This document shows, in pieces, positions 32,602-42,159 of a stretch of DNA of 64,000 nucleotides (within the stretch, counting starts at the first letter, position 1; every line of letters begins with the position of its first letter). Below the pieces are notes generated by a model, which was not told the origin of the DNA, searched no databases, and worked only from the letters and a program-made list of their open reading frames with translations. A program made the position numbers and the translations under genes. The DNA is taken from contig NZ_LJJF01000001.1 of the NCBI RefSeq assembly GCF_001625365.1, positions 5,214,501-5,278,500 of the forward strand. The letters run 5' to 3'. Source of the DNA: Streptomyces sp. MJM8645. Its GTDB lineage: Bacteria > Actinomycetota > Actinomycetes > Streptomycetales > Streptomycetaceae.

Positions 32602-33512
32602 CGGGCATCTCCTGCCAGGTATTCGACGCTGTCGGCGGTCAGCGACATGAACGCCGACTCCAGGGACGAGGTACGGGTGGCGAGCTCGTGCAGCACCAGG
32701 CCGTGCCGCAGGGCGAGTTCGCCGATCCGGGCGGCGGGCAGCCCGGTCACCACCGCCCCGTCCGGCTCCTGCGCCTGCCGTACGGCCGCCCCTTCGGCCC
32801 GCAACACCTCGGCGAGCGAAGGCAGTTCGGGAGCCCGGACGGCCACGCTGGTGACGGCGTTGCGGGCGGAGAACTCCGCCAGGCTCTCGTCCGCGATCAG
32901 CCGGCCCCGGCCGATCACCACCAGCCGGTCGGCGGTGTGCTCCATCTCGGCCATCATGTGGCTGGAGACGAAGACCGTCCGCCCCTCCTCGGCGAGGCGG
33001 CGGAACAGGCCGCGCACCCACAGCACGCCCTCCGGGTCGAGGCCGTTGAGCGGCTCGTCGAACAGCAGCACCGGCGGGTCGCCGAGCAGCGCGCCGGCGA
33101 TGCCGAGCCGCTGCTTCATACCCAGCGAGTAGCCGCCGATCCGGCGCCCGGCGGCCTTGCCGAGGCCGACCTCGGCGAGCACCTCGTCCACCCGCCGGAG
33201 CGGGATGCGGTTGCCGCGGGCGAGCGCCGACAGGTGGGCCCGGGCGCTGCGCCCGCCGTGCACGTCCTGGGCGTCCAGCAGGGCGCCGACGTGGCGCAGT
33301 CCGCGCGGCCGGTCCGCGAAGGGCACGCCGTCCACCGTGACGGACCCCTCGGTCGGGGTGTGCAGCCCCAGGATCATCCGCAGCGTGGTGGACTTGCCGG
33401 CGCCGTTGGGGCCGAGGAAGCCGGTGACGGTGCCCGGCCGGACGGTGAAGGTCAACTGGTCGACGGCCGTGGTGGCGCCGTACCGCTTGGTCAGTCGCTC
33501 GATCTCGATCAC
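32598..33512 (-). CDS. ABC transporter ATP-binding protein
   Basis: 304 aa from GTG at 33510-33512. Walker A is GPNGAGKST (34-42), signature YSLGMKQRL (128-136), Walker B VLLFDEP (148-154), and the H-loop lies in VFVSSHMMAEME. The C-terminal ~80 residues (SVAVRAPELPSLAEVLRAEG onward) are typical of multidrug/bacitracin-type export ATPases. Translational coupling to the permease (ATGA overlap) marks a two-gene operon. It is divergent from a histidine kinase gene 134 nt away. Confidence 0.93.
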   Translation of the reverse strand: MIEIERLTKRYGATTAVDQLTFTVRPGTVTGFLGPNGAGKSTTLRMILGLHTPTEGSVTVDGVPFADRPRGLRHVGALLDAQDVHGGRSARAHLSALARGNRIPLRRVDEVLAEVGLGKAAGRRIGGYSLGMKQRLGIAGALLGDPPVLLFDEPLNGLDPEGVLWVRGLFRRLAEEGRTVFVSSHMMAEMEHTADRLVVIGRGRLIADESLAEFSARNAVTSVAVRAPELPSLAEVLRAEGAAVRQAQEPDGAVVTGLPAARIGELALRHGLVLHELATRTSSLESAFMSLTADSVEYLAGDAR

Positions 33513-33646
33513 GGGGACAACGGTGCCGTCCGGGGCCCCGGCCGGGCATCGGGCCGCGGGCCACAACCGCCGGCGGCCGCACTGGCCCGGGGGATTACGC
33601 CCTCGGGCCAATGCGCCGCCGCGCGGGCCGCCGCTACCATCGGGCG

Positions 33647-34822
33647 ATGATCACCAACCCTCGTCCGCCCCTGTTCAGGCGCCTGCCGCCGGGCGTGTGG
33701 GTGGCGGCGTTCTGGGTGGCCGTCATCACGTTCCGCGGCTTCCAGCGGAGCAACGAGCTGGCCCACCTGTTCCGCTACAACGGCAACTTCGAGGACATGC
33801 CGTTGCTGGTCACCGCGGTGGTCACGACCCTGATGGCGTCGCTGCTGGTCCGGCTTCCGCTGCTGGCGGTGGCGATCCCGCTGGCCGCGTGCGCGTTCAC
33901 GATCGGCATGCGGATCCAGGAGACGGCCGTGGTGCAGCTGCTGCTCGCCGAGGCGGCGATCGGCTACTGCACGGCCACCCGCTCCCGGGCCGTGTCGCTG
34001 TGCGCCGCCGCGATGCCGGTCGCCCTGGTGGCCGCCCTGGCGGTCTGGCGGGTGGCGAACGACTACCACACCGACTTCGTCGCCCAAGCCGCGTTCGCCT
34101 CGACCGCCGCGATCGCCTGGCTGGTCGGCAACACCGTCCGGCAGAGCCGGGCGCACACCGAGGCCCTGCGCGGCCGCGCCACCGAGCAGGCGATCACCGC
34201 CGAACGGCTGCGGATCGCCCGCGAGTTGCACGACATGGTCGCCCACAGCATCGGCATCATCGCGATCCAGGCCGGGATGGGCAGCCGGGTCATGGACACC
34301 CAGCCCGCCGAGACCCGCAACGCGCTGAACGCCATCGAGGCGACCAGCCGGGAGACCCTGGCCGGGCTGCGCCGGATGCTCGGGGCGCTGCGCCAGGGCG
34401 AGCCGGAGTCCGCGCCGATGGAGGTCGCCCCGGGGCTGGGCGAGTTGGACCGGCTGGTCGAGCAGACGGCCGGCGCGGGCGTGCGGGTCGCGCTCACCCG
34501 CCTCGGCGAGCCCCGCCCGCTGCCGCCCGAGGTGGACCTCGCCGCCTACCGCATCGTGCAGGAGGCGGTCACCAACGTGGTCAAGCACTCCGGCACCCGG
34601 GACTGCCGGGTCACCGTCGACTACGGCCCCGAGGAGGTCGCCGTCACCGTCGTCGACCTCGGCGCCGGAGCCGGCGGGCCGTCCGCCGGCTCCGGTTACG
34701 GCATCGCCGGCATGCGCGAGCGGGTCGGCCTGCTGCACGGCGAGTTCAGCGCCGGCCCGCGCCCCGCGGGCGGCTTCCAGGTCGCCGCCCGACTGCCGCT
34801 CCCCGTGGAGGTCTCCCCGTGA
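33647..34822 (+). CDS. sensor histidine kinase (HisKA_3/NarL-type)
   Basis: 391 aa, ATG at 33647. The N-terminal ~160 residues hold about five membrane segments with short loops (LVTAVVTTLMASLLVRLPLL; VSLCAAAMPVALVAALAVW), so it probably senses within or at the membrane. The phosphoacceptor lies in RIARELHDMVAHS (His near 195). The ATPase domain has N-box EAVTNVVKHS and a G-box GYGIAGMRERV. The response regulator gene overlaps its stop by GTGA. The divergent ABC exporter is its likely target operon, as is common for this class. Confidence 0.92.
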   Translation: MITNPRPPLFRRLPPGVWVAAFWVAVITFRGFQRSNELAHLFRYNGNFEDMPLLVTAVVTTLMASLLVRLPLLAVAIPLAACAFTIGMRIQETAVVQLLLAEAAIGYCTATRSRAVSLCAAAMPVALVAALAVWRVANDYHTDFVAQAAFASTAAIAWLVGNTVRQSRAHTEALRGRATEQAITAERLRIARELHDMVAHSIGIIAIQAGMGSRVMDTQPAETRNALNAIEATSRETLAGLRRMLGALRQGEPESAPMEVAPGLGELDRLVEQTAGAGVRVALTRLGEPRPLPPEVDLAAYRIVQEAVTNVVKHSGTRDCRVTVDYGPEEVAVTVVDLGAGAGGPSAGSGYGIAGMRERVGLLHGEFSAGPRPAGGFQVAARLPLPVEVSP

Positions 34823-35481
34823 TCCGTGTCGTCCTGGTCGACGACCAGCCGCTCATCCGCACCGGTCTGCGCGTGCTCATCGCCGACACCCCGGACCTGG
34901 AGGTCGTCGGCGAGGCCGGCAACGGCGCCGAGGCGGTGGAGCTGGTCGGCCGGCTGCGCCCCGACGTCGCCGTGATGGACATCCGGATGCCCGGCATGGA
35001 CGGCATCGAGGCCACCCGCCGGATCACCGCCGACCCCGGCCTGCCGACCCACGTCCTCGTCCTCACCACCTTCGACGACGACGACTACGTGTACGGCGCG
35101 CTGCGGGCCGGGGCGGCCGGCTTCCTGGTCAAGGACCTCGCCCTGGAGACCATCCTCGACGGCGTCCGGGTGGTCGCCGCCGGGGACGCCCTGATCGCGC
35201 CGAGCATCACCCGCCGGCTGATCGGCGAGTTCGCCGCCCGCCCGCAGCCCGCCGCCGCCCGGTCCGGCCGGGCGACGGTCGACGGGATCACCGACCGCGA
35301 GCGCGAGGTGCTGACGCTGGTCGGCCGCGGGCTGTCCAACGGCGAGATCGCCGAGGAGCTGACCATCAGCGTGGCCACCGCCAAGGCGCACGTGGCCCGG
35401 CTGTTCACCAAGCTGGACGCCCGGGACCGGGTCCACCTGGTCATCCAGGCCTACGAGTTCGGCCTCGTCGCCCCGTCCTGA
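34819..35481 (+). CDS. LuxR/NarL-family response regulator
   Basis: 220 aa from GTG at 34819, overlapping the kinase stop (GTGA). The receiver domain has VLVDDQ (Asp8/Asp9), the phosphorylated Asp54 in VAVMDIRMPGMDG, Thr in VLTTFDDD and Lys in FLVKD. The C-terminal LuxR helix-turn-helix is LTDREREVLTLV-type (ITDREREVLTLVGRGLSNGE, then IAEELTISVATAKAHV). It works with the kinase encoded directly upstream. Confidence 0.93.
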   Translation: MIRVVLVDDQPLIRTGLRVLIADTPDLEVVGEAGNGAEAVELVGRLRPDVAVMDIRMPGMDGIEATRRITADPGLPTHVLVLTTFDDDDYVYGALRAGAAGFLVKDLALETILDGVRVVAAGDALIAPSITRRLIGEFAARPQPAAARSGRATVDGITDREREVLTLVGRGLSNGEIAEELTISVATAKAHVARLFTKLDARDRVHLVIQAYEFGLVAPS

Positions 35482-35536
35482 GCCCAGCCGGTCCACGGCC
35501 GCACCACGGCCGCACCACGGCCGCGCCACAGCCGGA

Positions 35537-36112
35537 TCACGGCCCGACCAGCTCCCCGATCCGCATGATCCGCCCGTGCGAGTCCAGCACCACGTCGTAC
35601 ACGTTGCCGTAGCACCCGTACGGCGGGTCGGGTTCGTGCTCGGCCAGGCAGTCCTCCAGGTGCCCGAGCACGTCCTCCAGCCGGACGGGTCTGGTCGGGT
35701 CGGCGTGCGGGTGGTCGACGAGCGTGGCCTCGACCCCGGCGGTCGCGAAGCCGTAGCGGGCCGGCGCCCCCGTCCCCTCGTAGCGGGCCTCGTCGCAGGA
35801 GTAGCGGGCGGGCTGGGCGGTGACGTCGCCGTCGTCGGTGGCGATGACCACGAGGACGGTGTGCCCGGGGCGTTCGGTCGGGGTCGGGGTGGCGCAGTCG
35901 GCGGAGGGGGAGGGGGAGGTGTCCATGCTGGGCTCGGGGCCGGCGAGGTCGTCGTCCAGCAGGTCGTCCTCGTCGTCGTACGCCCCGTCGGCGACGGCGG
36001 CGGCGGAGGCGGCGGCGATGGTGGGCGCGGAGTCGGCGGGAGTGCAGGCGGCGAGAGCGGCTGCGGCGGTGCAGCAGAGCAGCGCGGCGAGGAGGGTTCG
36101 GGGCACGGCCAT
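35537..36112 (-). CDS. putative secreted lipoprotein
   Basis: 191 aa from ATG at 36110-36112. The signal has a hydrophobic core (LLAALLCCTAAAALA) and a lipobox LAAC with Cys23. A low-complexity Asp/Ala/Ser/Pro-rich linker follows (DDEDDLLDDDLAGPEPS). The folded part begins near GHTVLVVIATDDGDVTAQPA and contains three Cys (SCDEA, DCLAE, GCYGN). No family is recognised. It is convergent with the response regulator; a C-rich tandem stretch of CGGCCGCACCA units (35507-35530) lies between them. Confidence 0.72.
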   Translation of the reverse strand: MAVPRTLLAALLCCTAAAALAACTPADSAPTIAAASAAAVADGAYDDEDDLLDDDLAGPEPSMDTSPSPSADCATPTPTERPGHTVLVVIATDDGDVTAQPARYSCDEARYEGTGAPARYGFATAGVEATLVDHPHADPTRPVRLEDVLGHLEDCLAEHEPDPPYGCYGNVYDVVLDSHGRIMRIGELVGP

Positions 36113-36242
36113 GGCACTAGTCTCCCCGGACAACGGCGGAACTCGTCACACAGGTAGACGACTGGTGCACGGGCTGTGGTTCCCGCCGCCGTCGGATGTG
36201 CGGATCCGGCGGCGGCGGGAGTCTTGAGGGGCGGCGTAACGG

Positions 36243-37262
36243 TCAGACGGTGACGGGCCGTTGCGCCTCGTACGCCTCGCGCAGCCGGGCCTGGGCCGCG
36301 GGGCCCGCCCCGAGGTGGTCGAGTCCGAGCAGGGCCGCGCCCAGGACGGGCGGCGCGACGACGACCCGCGGTTCGGCGAGCGGCGCGGCCTCGGCCAGAC
36401 GGGCGGTCAGGTTGTCGATCAGCAGCGGCTGCCGGGAGGCGAGCACGCCGCCGCCGAGCACCAGCGGGGTCCGCGTGTCGAGCAGTTCCAGCCGCCGAAG
36501 GGCGACGACGGCGAGCCGGACGATCTCGTCGGCCTGGCGGTCGATCAGCCCCAGGGCGACCTCGTCGCCCTGCTCCGCGACGGCGAACAGCACCCGGACG
36601 ATCTCGTGCAGCCGGCTGGTCGGCAGGTGCCCGAGGTGGACGGCCTCGGCGACGGCGCCGGCGCTGGGCAGGCCGAAGTGCTCGGCGATGGCGCGGGAGA
36701 GCCCGGTGGGGCCGCCGCGGCCGTCCTCGTGGCGGACGGCGTGCCACATGCTGGTGACGGCCAGGCCCCCGCCGCCGCCCCAGTCGCCGGTGAGCTCGCC
36801 GAGGGCGGGGAAGCGGGCGGTGCGGCCGTCGGGCAGCAGGCCCACGCAGTTGATGCCGGCGCCGCAGACGACGGCGACGCCGCGCGGGCCGTCGGTGCCG
36901 GCCCGCAGCAGGCCGAAGGTGTCGTTGACGACGGTGTTGCTGGTGCCCCAGGGGTGGGATTCCAGCGCGGCGCGCAGGGCCTCCTCCTCGACGGGCAGGT
37001 CGGCGTTGGCCAGGCAGGCGCTGACGTGGCTGGTGAGGACGCCGCTCCAGGCGGGGTGGCCGGCCGCGGCGGCGGCCTGTTCGACGAGCGGGGCGAGGCC
37101 GGCGACGGCGGCGGCGCCGCCGATCTTCTGGGGTGCGAAGCCGCCGCCGCGGGCGGTGCCGTGGACGGTGCCGTCGGCGCCGATCAGGGCGACGTCGGTC
37201 TTGGAGTTGCCGGCGTCGATGGCGAGGACGCCTGGCAGGGTCGGTTCGGGCTGGTGGGTCAT
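36243..37262 (-). CDS. csnK: sugar kinase of BadF/BadG family, CsnK (glucosamine kinase)
   Basis: 339 aa, ATG at 37260-37262. The ASKHA nucleotide-binding motifs are present: phosphate-1 LAIDAGNSKTDVALI near the start, GVAVVCGAGINCVG (phosphate-2) and VLGGGVLASRQPLLI (adenosine). This family includes actinobacterial glucosamine and N-acetylglucosamine kinases. In the S. lividans csnR-K operon the corresponding last gene is csnK, and gene order here is identical. It should phosphorylate the glucosamine released inside the cell. A G/C hairpin separates it from csnH, so it may be read through or attenuated. Confidence 0.85.
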   Translation of the reverse strand: MTHQPEPTLPGVLAIDAGNSKTDVALIGADGTVHGTARGGGFAPQKIGGAAAVAGLAPLVEQAAAAAGHPAWSGVLTSHVSACLANADLPVEEEALRAALESHPWGTSNTVVNDTFGLLRAGTDGPRGVAVVCGAGINCVGLLPDGRTARFPALGELTGDWGGGGGLAVTSMWHAVRHEDGRGGPTGLSRAIAEHFGLPSAGAVAEAVHLGHLPTSRLHEIVRVLFAVAEQGDEVALGLIDRQADEIVRLAVVALRRLELLDTRTPLVLGGGVLASRQPLLIDNLTARLAEAAPLAEPRVVVAPPVLGAALLGLDHLGAGPAAQARLREAYEAQRPVTV

Positions 37263-37383
37263 CAGGTCCCCGCGGCTCGTACGTGGCCCGGCCGTGGCGT
37301 TGTCCCCGGCCGGGGGTGGTCGGTCTCCTCGCAGTGCCCGGCCCGCGACACCCTCATATCGCGGGCCGGGCGGCTTTCCCGGC

Positions 37384-37409
37384 GGGGCCCGGGTGCGTAG
37401 CCGGGCCCC
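37384..37409 (-). terminator. hairpin between csnH and csnK
   Basis: GGGGCCCGG (37384-37392) and CCGGGCCCC (37401-37409) form a 9-bp stem with an 8-nt loop, 7 nt past the csnH stop. It may attenuate rather than end the operon. Confidence 0.55.
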
Positions 37410-37415
37410 GGGCCG

Positions 37416-38705
37416 TCAGGCCCAGGCGAGGTGCTCGCGGTTGTGGGCGAGCAGCCGATCGGTGAGCTGGTCGGCGAGTTCGAGCTGGCCGACCAGCGGG
37501 TGGGCGAGCAGGGCGTCGAAGACCCGGTCGCGGCCGCCGTGCAGGGCGGCGTCGAGGGCGAGGTGCTCGTACGCGGTGACGGCGGCGATGAGGCCGGCGT
37601 ACAGCGGCTCGACGGCCCGCTGGGGGAGCGGCCGGACGCCGTTGGCGTCGACCTCGGCCGGGACCTCGATGACGGCGTCGTCGGGCAGGAACGGCAGCAC
37701 GCCGTTGTTCGGCGCGTTGACGACCTGTACGGACGTCCCGCCGCCGGTGCCGAGCAGCGCGGCGATCAGCTGGACCGCCGCCTCGGAGTAGAACGCGCCG
37801 CCGCGCTGGCCGAGGAGTTCAGGCTTGGTGTCGAGGGCCGGGTCGGCGTACATCTCCAGCAGCTGCCGCTCGATCTCGGCGACCTGGGCGGCCCGCGAGC
37901 CCTGCACCTTGAGTTCCTCGACGACGGCGTCGTGCTGGTAGAAGTAGCGCAGGTAGTAGGACGGTACGACGCCGAGCCGCTCGATGACGGGCTGCGGCAG
38001 GTGCAGGTCCTCGGCGATGGCCTTGCCGTGTGCGGCGAGCAGCTCCGGCAGCACCTCCCGGCCCGTCGTCGAGCCCGGGGCGTCGAGCAGGGTGACGCCG
38101 CGCTCCCAGGTGAGGTGGTTGAGGCCGACGTGGTCGAGCCGGATCAGTTCCGGGTCGACGCCGAGGTGGGTCGCGAACTTGCGCTGGAAGCCGATGGCGA
38201 CGTTGCACAGGCCGACGGCCTTGTGGCCGGCGTTGCGCAGTGCGCGGGTGACGATGCCGACGGGGTTGGTGAAGTCGACGATCCAGGCGTCCGGGTTGGC
38301 GCGCCGGACCTTCTCGGCGATGTCGAGGACGACCGGGACGGTGCGCAGCGCCTTGGCGAGGCCGCCGGCGCCGGTGGTCTCCTGGCCGACGCAGCCGCAC
38401 TCCAGCGGCCAGGTCTCGTCCCGGTTGCGGGCGGCCTGCCCGCCGACGCGCAGTTGCAGCAGCACGGCGTCGGCGTCGGCGACACCGGCCTCGACGTCGA
38501 CGGTGGTGGTGACGACGGCACCGTGCCCCTGCTTGGCGAAGATCCGCCGGGCGAGCCCGCCGATCAGCTCCAGCCGGTCGGCGGCCGGGTCGATGAGCAC
38601 CAGCTCGCCGATCGGCAGGGTGTCGCGGAGCCGGGCGAAGCCGTCGATCAGCTCCGGGGTGTACGTCGAACCGCCGCCGACGATTGCCAACTTGAGTGCG
38701 GACAT
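37416..38705 (-). CDS. csnH: family 4 glycoside hydrolase, CsnH
   Basis: 429 aa, ATG at 38703-38705, which overlaps the stop of the permease gene by one base. The N-terminal Rossmann motif is LAIVGGGSTYTPELIDGF. GH4 metal and catalytic residues are visible: GLCNVAIGF (Cys167) and GLNHLTW (His197), which bind Mn2+ in the family. GH4 enzymes use NAD+ and redox chemistry to cleave (often phosphorylated) sugars. In the csn operon this enzyme is expected to process imported glucosamine oligosaccharides. The database-style name '6-phospho-beta-glucosidase' is common for homologues. Confidence 0.88.
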   Translation of the reverse strand: MSALKLAIVGGGSTYTPELIDGFARLRDTLPIGELVLIDPAADRLELIGGLARRIFAKQGHGAVVTTTVDVEAGVADADAVLLQLRVGGQAARNRDETWPLECGCVGQETTGAGGLAKALRTVPVVLDIAEKVRRANPDAWIVDFTNPVGIVTRALRNAGHKAVGLCNVAIGFQRKFATHLGVDPELIRLDHVGLNHLTWERGVTLLDAPGSTTGREVLPELLAAHGKAIAEDLHLPQPVIERLGVVPSYYLRYFYQHDAVVEELKVQGSRAAQVAEIERQLLEMYADPALDTKPELLGQRGGAFYSEAAVQLIAALLGTGGGTSVQVVNAPNNGVLPFLPDDAVIEVPAEVDANGVRPLPQRAVEPLYAGLIAAVTAYEHLALDAALHGGRDRVFDALLAHPLVGQLELADQLTDRLLAHNREHLAWA

Positions 38706-39613
38706 CAGCCCTTGACCCCTGTCAGTGTCACGCCTTCGATGAAGGCCTTCTGTGCGAAGAAGAAGAGGATGATCACCGGTGCCATCACGAGGAGGGTGGC
38801 GGCCATGGTGAGGTTCCAGTTGGTGTGGTGGGCGCCCTTGAACGACTCCAGGCCGTACGAGAGCGTCCAGGCCGCGTGGTTGTTGCTGGCGTAGATCTGC
38901 GGGCCGAAGTAGTCGTTCCAGCAGTAGAAGAACTGGAACAGGGCGACGGCGGCGATGGCCGGCTTGGCCATCGGCAGCACGACCTTCAGCAGGGTGCGCA
39001 GGTCGCCGCAGCCGTCGATCCGGGCGGCCTCGATGTACTCCTTGGGGATGGTCAGCAGGAACTGGCGCAGCAGGAAGATCGAGAACGCGTCGCCGAAGGC
39101 CATCGGGATGATGAGCGGCCAGAGCGAGCCGCCGAGGCCGAGCTGCTTGGCCCAGAACAGGTACATCGGGATGACGGTGACCTGCGGCGGGAGCATCATC
39201 ATGGCGATGACGGCCATCAGCGCCAGGTTGCGGCCCCGGAAGCGGAACTTGGCGAGCGCGTAGGCGACCGGCAGGCTGGAGACGATGGTCAGGACGGTGC
39301 CGAGGCCCGCGTAGAGCAGGGTGTTGCGCCACCAGGTGAGGAAGCCGGGGGTGTCCCAGACCTTGCCGTAGTTGCCCCACTGCCAGGAGGTCGGCCAGTA
39401 GTCGGTGGTGAGCGCCTGCTGGTCGGTCATCACCGAGGTGAGGAAGGCGAAGACGAACGGCAGCAGGAAGAACAGCGCGGCGGCGATGGCCAGCGAGTGC
39501 ACGGCCACCCAGTGGAGCATCGCGCGGCGGCGGGCCGCCCGGGCGGCCGGTCCGGAGGCGCGGGAGGGGCCGGCCGGGGCGGGCGCCTTGGTGAGTGTGG
39601 AGCTGAGAGTCAT
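38705..39613 (-). CDS. csnG: carbohydrate ABC permease, CsnG (MalG-type)
   Basis: 302 aa, ATG at 39611-39613 with GAGGA upstream. It has six transmembrane segments, starting with VHSLAIAAALFFLLPFVFAF. The EAA loop (EYIEAARIDGCGDLRTLLKV-VLP) mediates contact with the ATPase. It ends in FIEGVTLTGVKG, typical of MalG-type permeases. It pairs with csnF. As in most Streptomyces sugar systems no ATPase is encoded here; the shared MsiK ATPase is the likely energiser (established for other sugar importers, inferred here). Confidence 0.9.
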   Translation of the reverse strand: MTLSSTLTKAPAPAGPSRASGPAARAARRRAMLHWVAVHSLAIAAALFFLLPFVFAFLTSVMTDQQALTTDYWPTSWQWGNYGKVWDTPGFLTWWRNTLLYAGLGTVLTIVSSLPVAYALAKFRFRGRNLALMAVIAMMMLPPQVTVIPMYLFWAKQLGLGGSLWPLIIPMAFGDAFSIFLLRQFLLTIPKEYIEAARIDGCGDLRTLLKVVLPMAKPAIAAVALFQFFYCWNDYFGPQIYASNNHAAWTLSYGLESFKGAHHTNWNLTMAATLLVMAPVIILFFFAQKAFIEGVTLTGVKG

Positions 39614-39654
39614 GATCGGGTCCTCATCGGTCCGCTGGGTCCGCAGCACACGGA

Positions 39655-40653
39655 CTAGTCGTCACTCGCCATGAAGCCGGACTTGCGGCGGAGCAGGAGC
39701 GAGGTGACGGCCATCGAGATGGCGAACAGCACCAGGGCGACGACGCACGCCGCGCCGTAGTTGAAGCGCTGGAAGCCGAGGTTGTAGACCATCTGCGGCA
39801 GGGTCCAGGTGGAGCCCTGCGGGAAGCCGGGCTCGAACTGCTGGCCGGAGTTGCCCGCGATGCCGCCGGCGACCTTCCCGGCGACGATCGCCTGGGTGTA
39901 GTACTGCATGGTCTGGATGACGCCGGTGACCACGGCGAACATGATGATCGGCGAGATGTTCGGCAGCGTGACGTACCGGAACCGCTGGAAGGGTCCGGCG
40001 CCGTCCAGTTCGGCGGCCTCGTACTGCTCCTTGGGGACGTCGAGCAGCGAGGCCATGAAGATGACCATCAGGTCGCCGATGCCCCACATGGCGAGCATGG
40101 TGAGCGCGGGCTTGGACCAGTCGGCGCTGGCGAACCAGCCGGGCTGCGGGAGGCCGAGCTCGCCGAGGAAGTGGTTGACCGGGCCGGTGCCGGGGTTGAG
40201 CAGGAAGGCGAAGGCGACGGTGGCGGCCACCGGCGGTGCCAGGTACGGCAGGTAGAACGCGGTGCGGAAGAAGCCGGCGCCGGTCTTGACCTTGGTGATG
40301 AGCAGGCCGATGCCGAGGCCGAAGGCGACCCGCAGGCTCACCATGATGAAGACCAGCCACACGGTGTTGCGCAGGCCCTGCCAGAACGCCGGGAGGTCGT
40401 TGAAGACGTAGTCCCAGTTCTTCAGGCCGCTGAAGGTGGGGGCGCCGAAGCCGTTGTACTTGGTGAAGGAGAAGTAGGCGGTGGAGATCAGCGGGTACAG
40501 GAAGAAGACGCCGAAGCCGATCAGCCAGGGGGAGAGGAAGGCGAGGGTGCGGGCCGCCTCCCGGCGGCGCTTCCGGCGCAGCAGGTGCTGCGTGGAGGGC
40601 GCCGCCGGGTCGGTCGATCCGGTGCCCTTGCGGGTGCCGAACGCGAGTGACAT
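39655..40653 (-). CDS. csnF: carbohydrate ABC permease, CsnF (MalF-type)
   Basis: 332 aa, ATG at 40651-40653, 23 nt after the csnE stop. It has a long basic N-terminus (LLRRKRRREAARTL) then six transmembrane segments (AFLSPWLIGFGVFFLYPLIS first). The EAA loop is EQYEAAELDGAGPFQRFRYV-TLP, as in MalF-type subunits. It forms the membrane channel with CsnG for the substrate delivered by CsnE. Confidence 0.9.
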   Translation of the reverse strand: MSLAFGTRKGTGSTDPAAPSTQHLLRRKRRREAARTLAFLSPWLIGFGVFFLYPLISTAYFSFTKYNGFGAPTFSGLKNWDYVFNDLPAFWQGLRNTVWLVFIMVSLRVAFGLGIGLLITKVKTGAGFFRTAFYLPYLAPPVAATVAFAFLLNPGTGPVNHFLGELGLPQPGWFASADWSKPALTMLAMWGIGDLMVIFMASLLDVPKEQYEAAELDGAGPFQRFRYVTLPNISPIIMFAVVTGVIQTMQYYTQAIVAGKVAGGIAGNSGQQFEPGFPQGSTWTLPQMVYNLGFQRFNYGAACVVALVLFAISMAVTSLLLRRKSGFMASDD

Positions 40654-40676
40654 GGGAGCTCCGTGGACCGTTTCCG

Positions 40677-42032
40677 CTACTTCGCCTGGGCGATGGCGGC
40701 GTCGATCTCCTTGGCGGTGGCCGCGAGGCCGGCCGCGAGATCGGGCTGCTTGCCGGACTCGTAGTCGTAGCCGAGGTTCTGCAGGGAGGCGATGTAGCCG
40801 CTGCCGTTGACGGCCGCCGGAGTGGTGCCCGAGTACTGGTTCTTGGCGACGTCGATGAAGGTCTTGAAGTTCGGGTCGTTCGTCAGCTTCGGCGAGTTGA
40901 GCGCGTCGAAGGTGCTGGGCACGTTGTGGATCGCGTTGGCGAAGCCGACCACCGCGTCGGTGTCGGTGGTCAGGTACTTGACCAGCTCCCAGGCCGCGGC
41001 CTGCTTCTTGCTGCTGCTGGCGATGCCGACGATGGTGCCGGTCTGGTAGCCGCGGCCGTAGGTGTCGGCCTGGTCGTCCGGGACGGGGAACGCGGCGGTG
41101 GCCCAGTCGAAGTCGGGCTTGTTGTCGGCGAGGGCGGCGGTGCGCCACTCACCGTCGATGGCCATCGCGACCTTGCCGGTGAGGAAGGGGTTCTTGGCGC
41201 TGAACTCCTCGCCGAAGGTGGCGCGGTACTTCTCCAGCTTGGTGTAGCCGCCGAGCTGGTCGACCATGTCCTTCTGCCACTTGAGCATCGCGGCGACCTT
41301 CGGGTCGGCGGCGATGTTCGACTTGCCGTCGGCGCCGAAGTAGGTCGGGCCGTACTGGCCGAGGAAGTGCTCGGTGGTCGACTCGTAGCCGTGGTACAGC
41401 GGCATGAAGCCGAGCTGCTTGTAGCCGTCGCCGTCCGCGAGGGTCAGCTTCTTGGCGTCCTCGGCGAACTCGCTGAAGGTCTTCGGCGGGTTGGCGATGC
41501 CCGCGTCGGCGAAGGCCTTCTTGTTGTAGTAGAGGCCGTAGGCGTCGCCGAGCAGCGGCAGCGAGCACTGGTTGCCCTGGAACTGCGTGTAGTTGAGCAT
41601 CGCGGCCGGGAAGGTCTTGACCGGGTCGATGCCGCTCTTCTGCAGCAGCGGCTTGAGGTCGGTGAACGCCTTGGTCGAACAGAACATGCCGACGTTGTTG
41701 GTGGTGAAGGAGGAGACCACGTCCGGCGCGTCGTCGCCGCCGGCCCGCAGGGCCTGGTTGACCTTGTCGTCCGCGATGTTGTCCACGGCCTTGACGTGGA
41801 TGTTGGGGTGGGCCTTCTCGAAGGCGGCGATGTTGTCGTTGATCGCCTTCACCTCGTTGTCCTGGCTCCAGCCGTGCCAGAAGGTGATGGTGACGTCCTT
41901 GCCGCTGGCCGAGTCGTCGCTGCCGCTGCTCTCGCTGCTGCCGGTGCAGGCGGTGGCGAGCAGGGCCAGGACGGCGGTGCCGGTGACGGCGGCGATCGTG
42001 CGACGGCCTCTGCGGGAGGTGGTGGAGTGCAC
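40677..42032 (-). CDS. csnE: sugar-binding lipoprotein, CsnE
   Basis: 451 aa from GTG at 42030-42032. Signal peptide with basic RRGRRT and lipobox (ATAC, Cys29), followed by a Ser-rich linker. The mature protein is a family-1 extracellular sugar-binding protein (ITFWHGWSQDNEVKAINDNI at the start; GKVAMAIDGEWRTAAL in the second lobe; AAWELVKYLTT). By synteny it is CsnE, which captures glucosamine oligosaccharides from chitosan and presents them to CsnFG. Confidence 0.9.
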   Translation of the reverse strand: MHSTTSRRGRRTIAAVTGTAVLALLATACTGSSESSGSDDSASGKDVTITFWHGWSQDNEVKAINDNIAAFEKAHPNIHVKAVDNIADDKVNQALRAGGDDAPDVVSSFTTNNVGMFCSTKAFTDLKPLLQKSGIDPVKTFPAAMLNYTQFQGNQCSLPLLGDAYGLYYNKKAFADAGIANPPKTFSEFAEDAKKLTLADGDGYKQLGFMPLYHGYESTTEHFLGQYGPTYFGADGKSNIAADPKVAAMLKWQKDMVDQLGGYTKLEKYRATFGEEFSAKNPFLTGKVAMAIDGEWRTAALADNKPDFDWATAAFPVPDDQADTYGRGYQTGTIVGIASSSKKQAAAWELVKYLTTDTDAVVGFANAIHNVPSTFDALNSPKLTNDPNFKTFIDVAKNQYSGTTPAAVNGSGYIASLQNLGYDYESGKQPDLAAGLAATAKEIDAAIAQAK

Positions 42033-42159
42033 TTCGAGGTCCTCCTGGGGGTGCGCGGGCAGGCGTCATTGCCTCGGGGCCCGCGTTCGGGGGTGGGGAG
42101 AGGTGGGTGCAGGGTGCGTGCGGGGTGGCGGGCGACCGGGGAGCGTCGGTGGGTGGCTG

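Noticed and set aside
35497..35535. Short CGGCCGCACCA tandem units as a CRISPR-like array
   Set aside because: Units are about 11 nt with no spacers and only three copies; simple tandem repeat.
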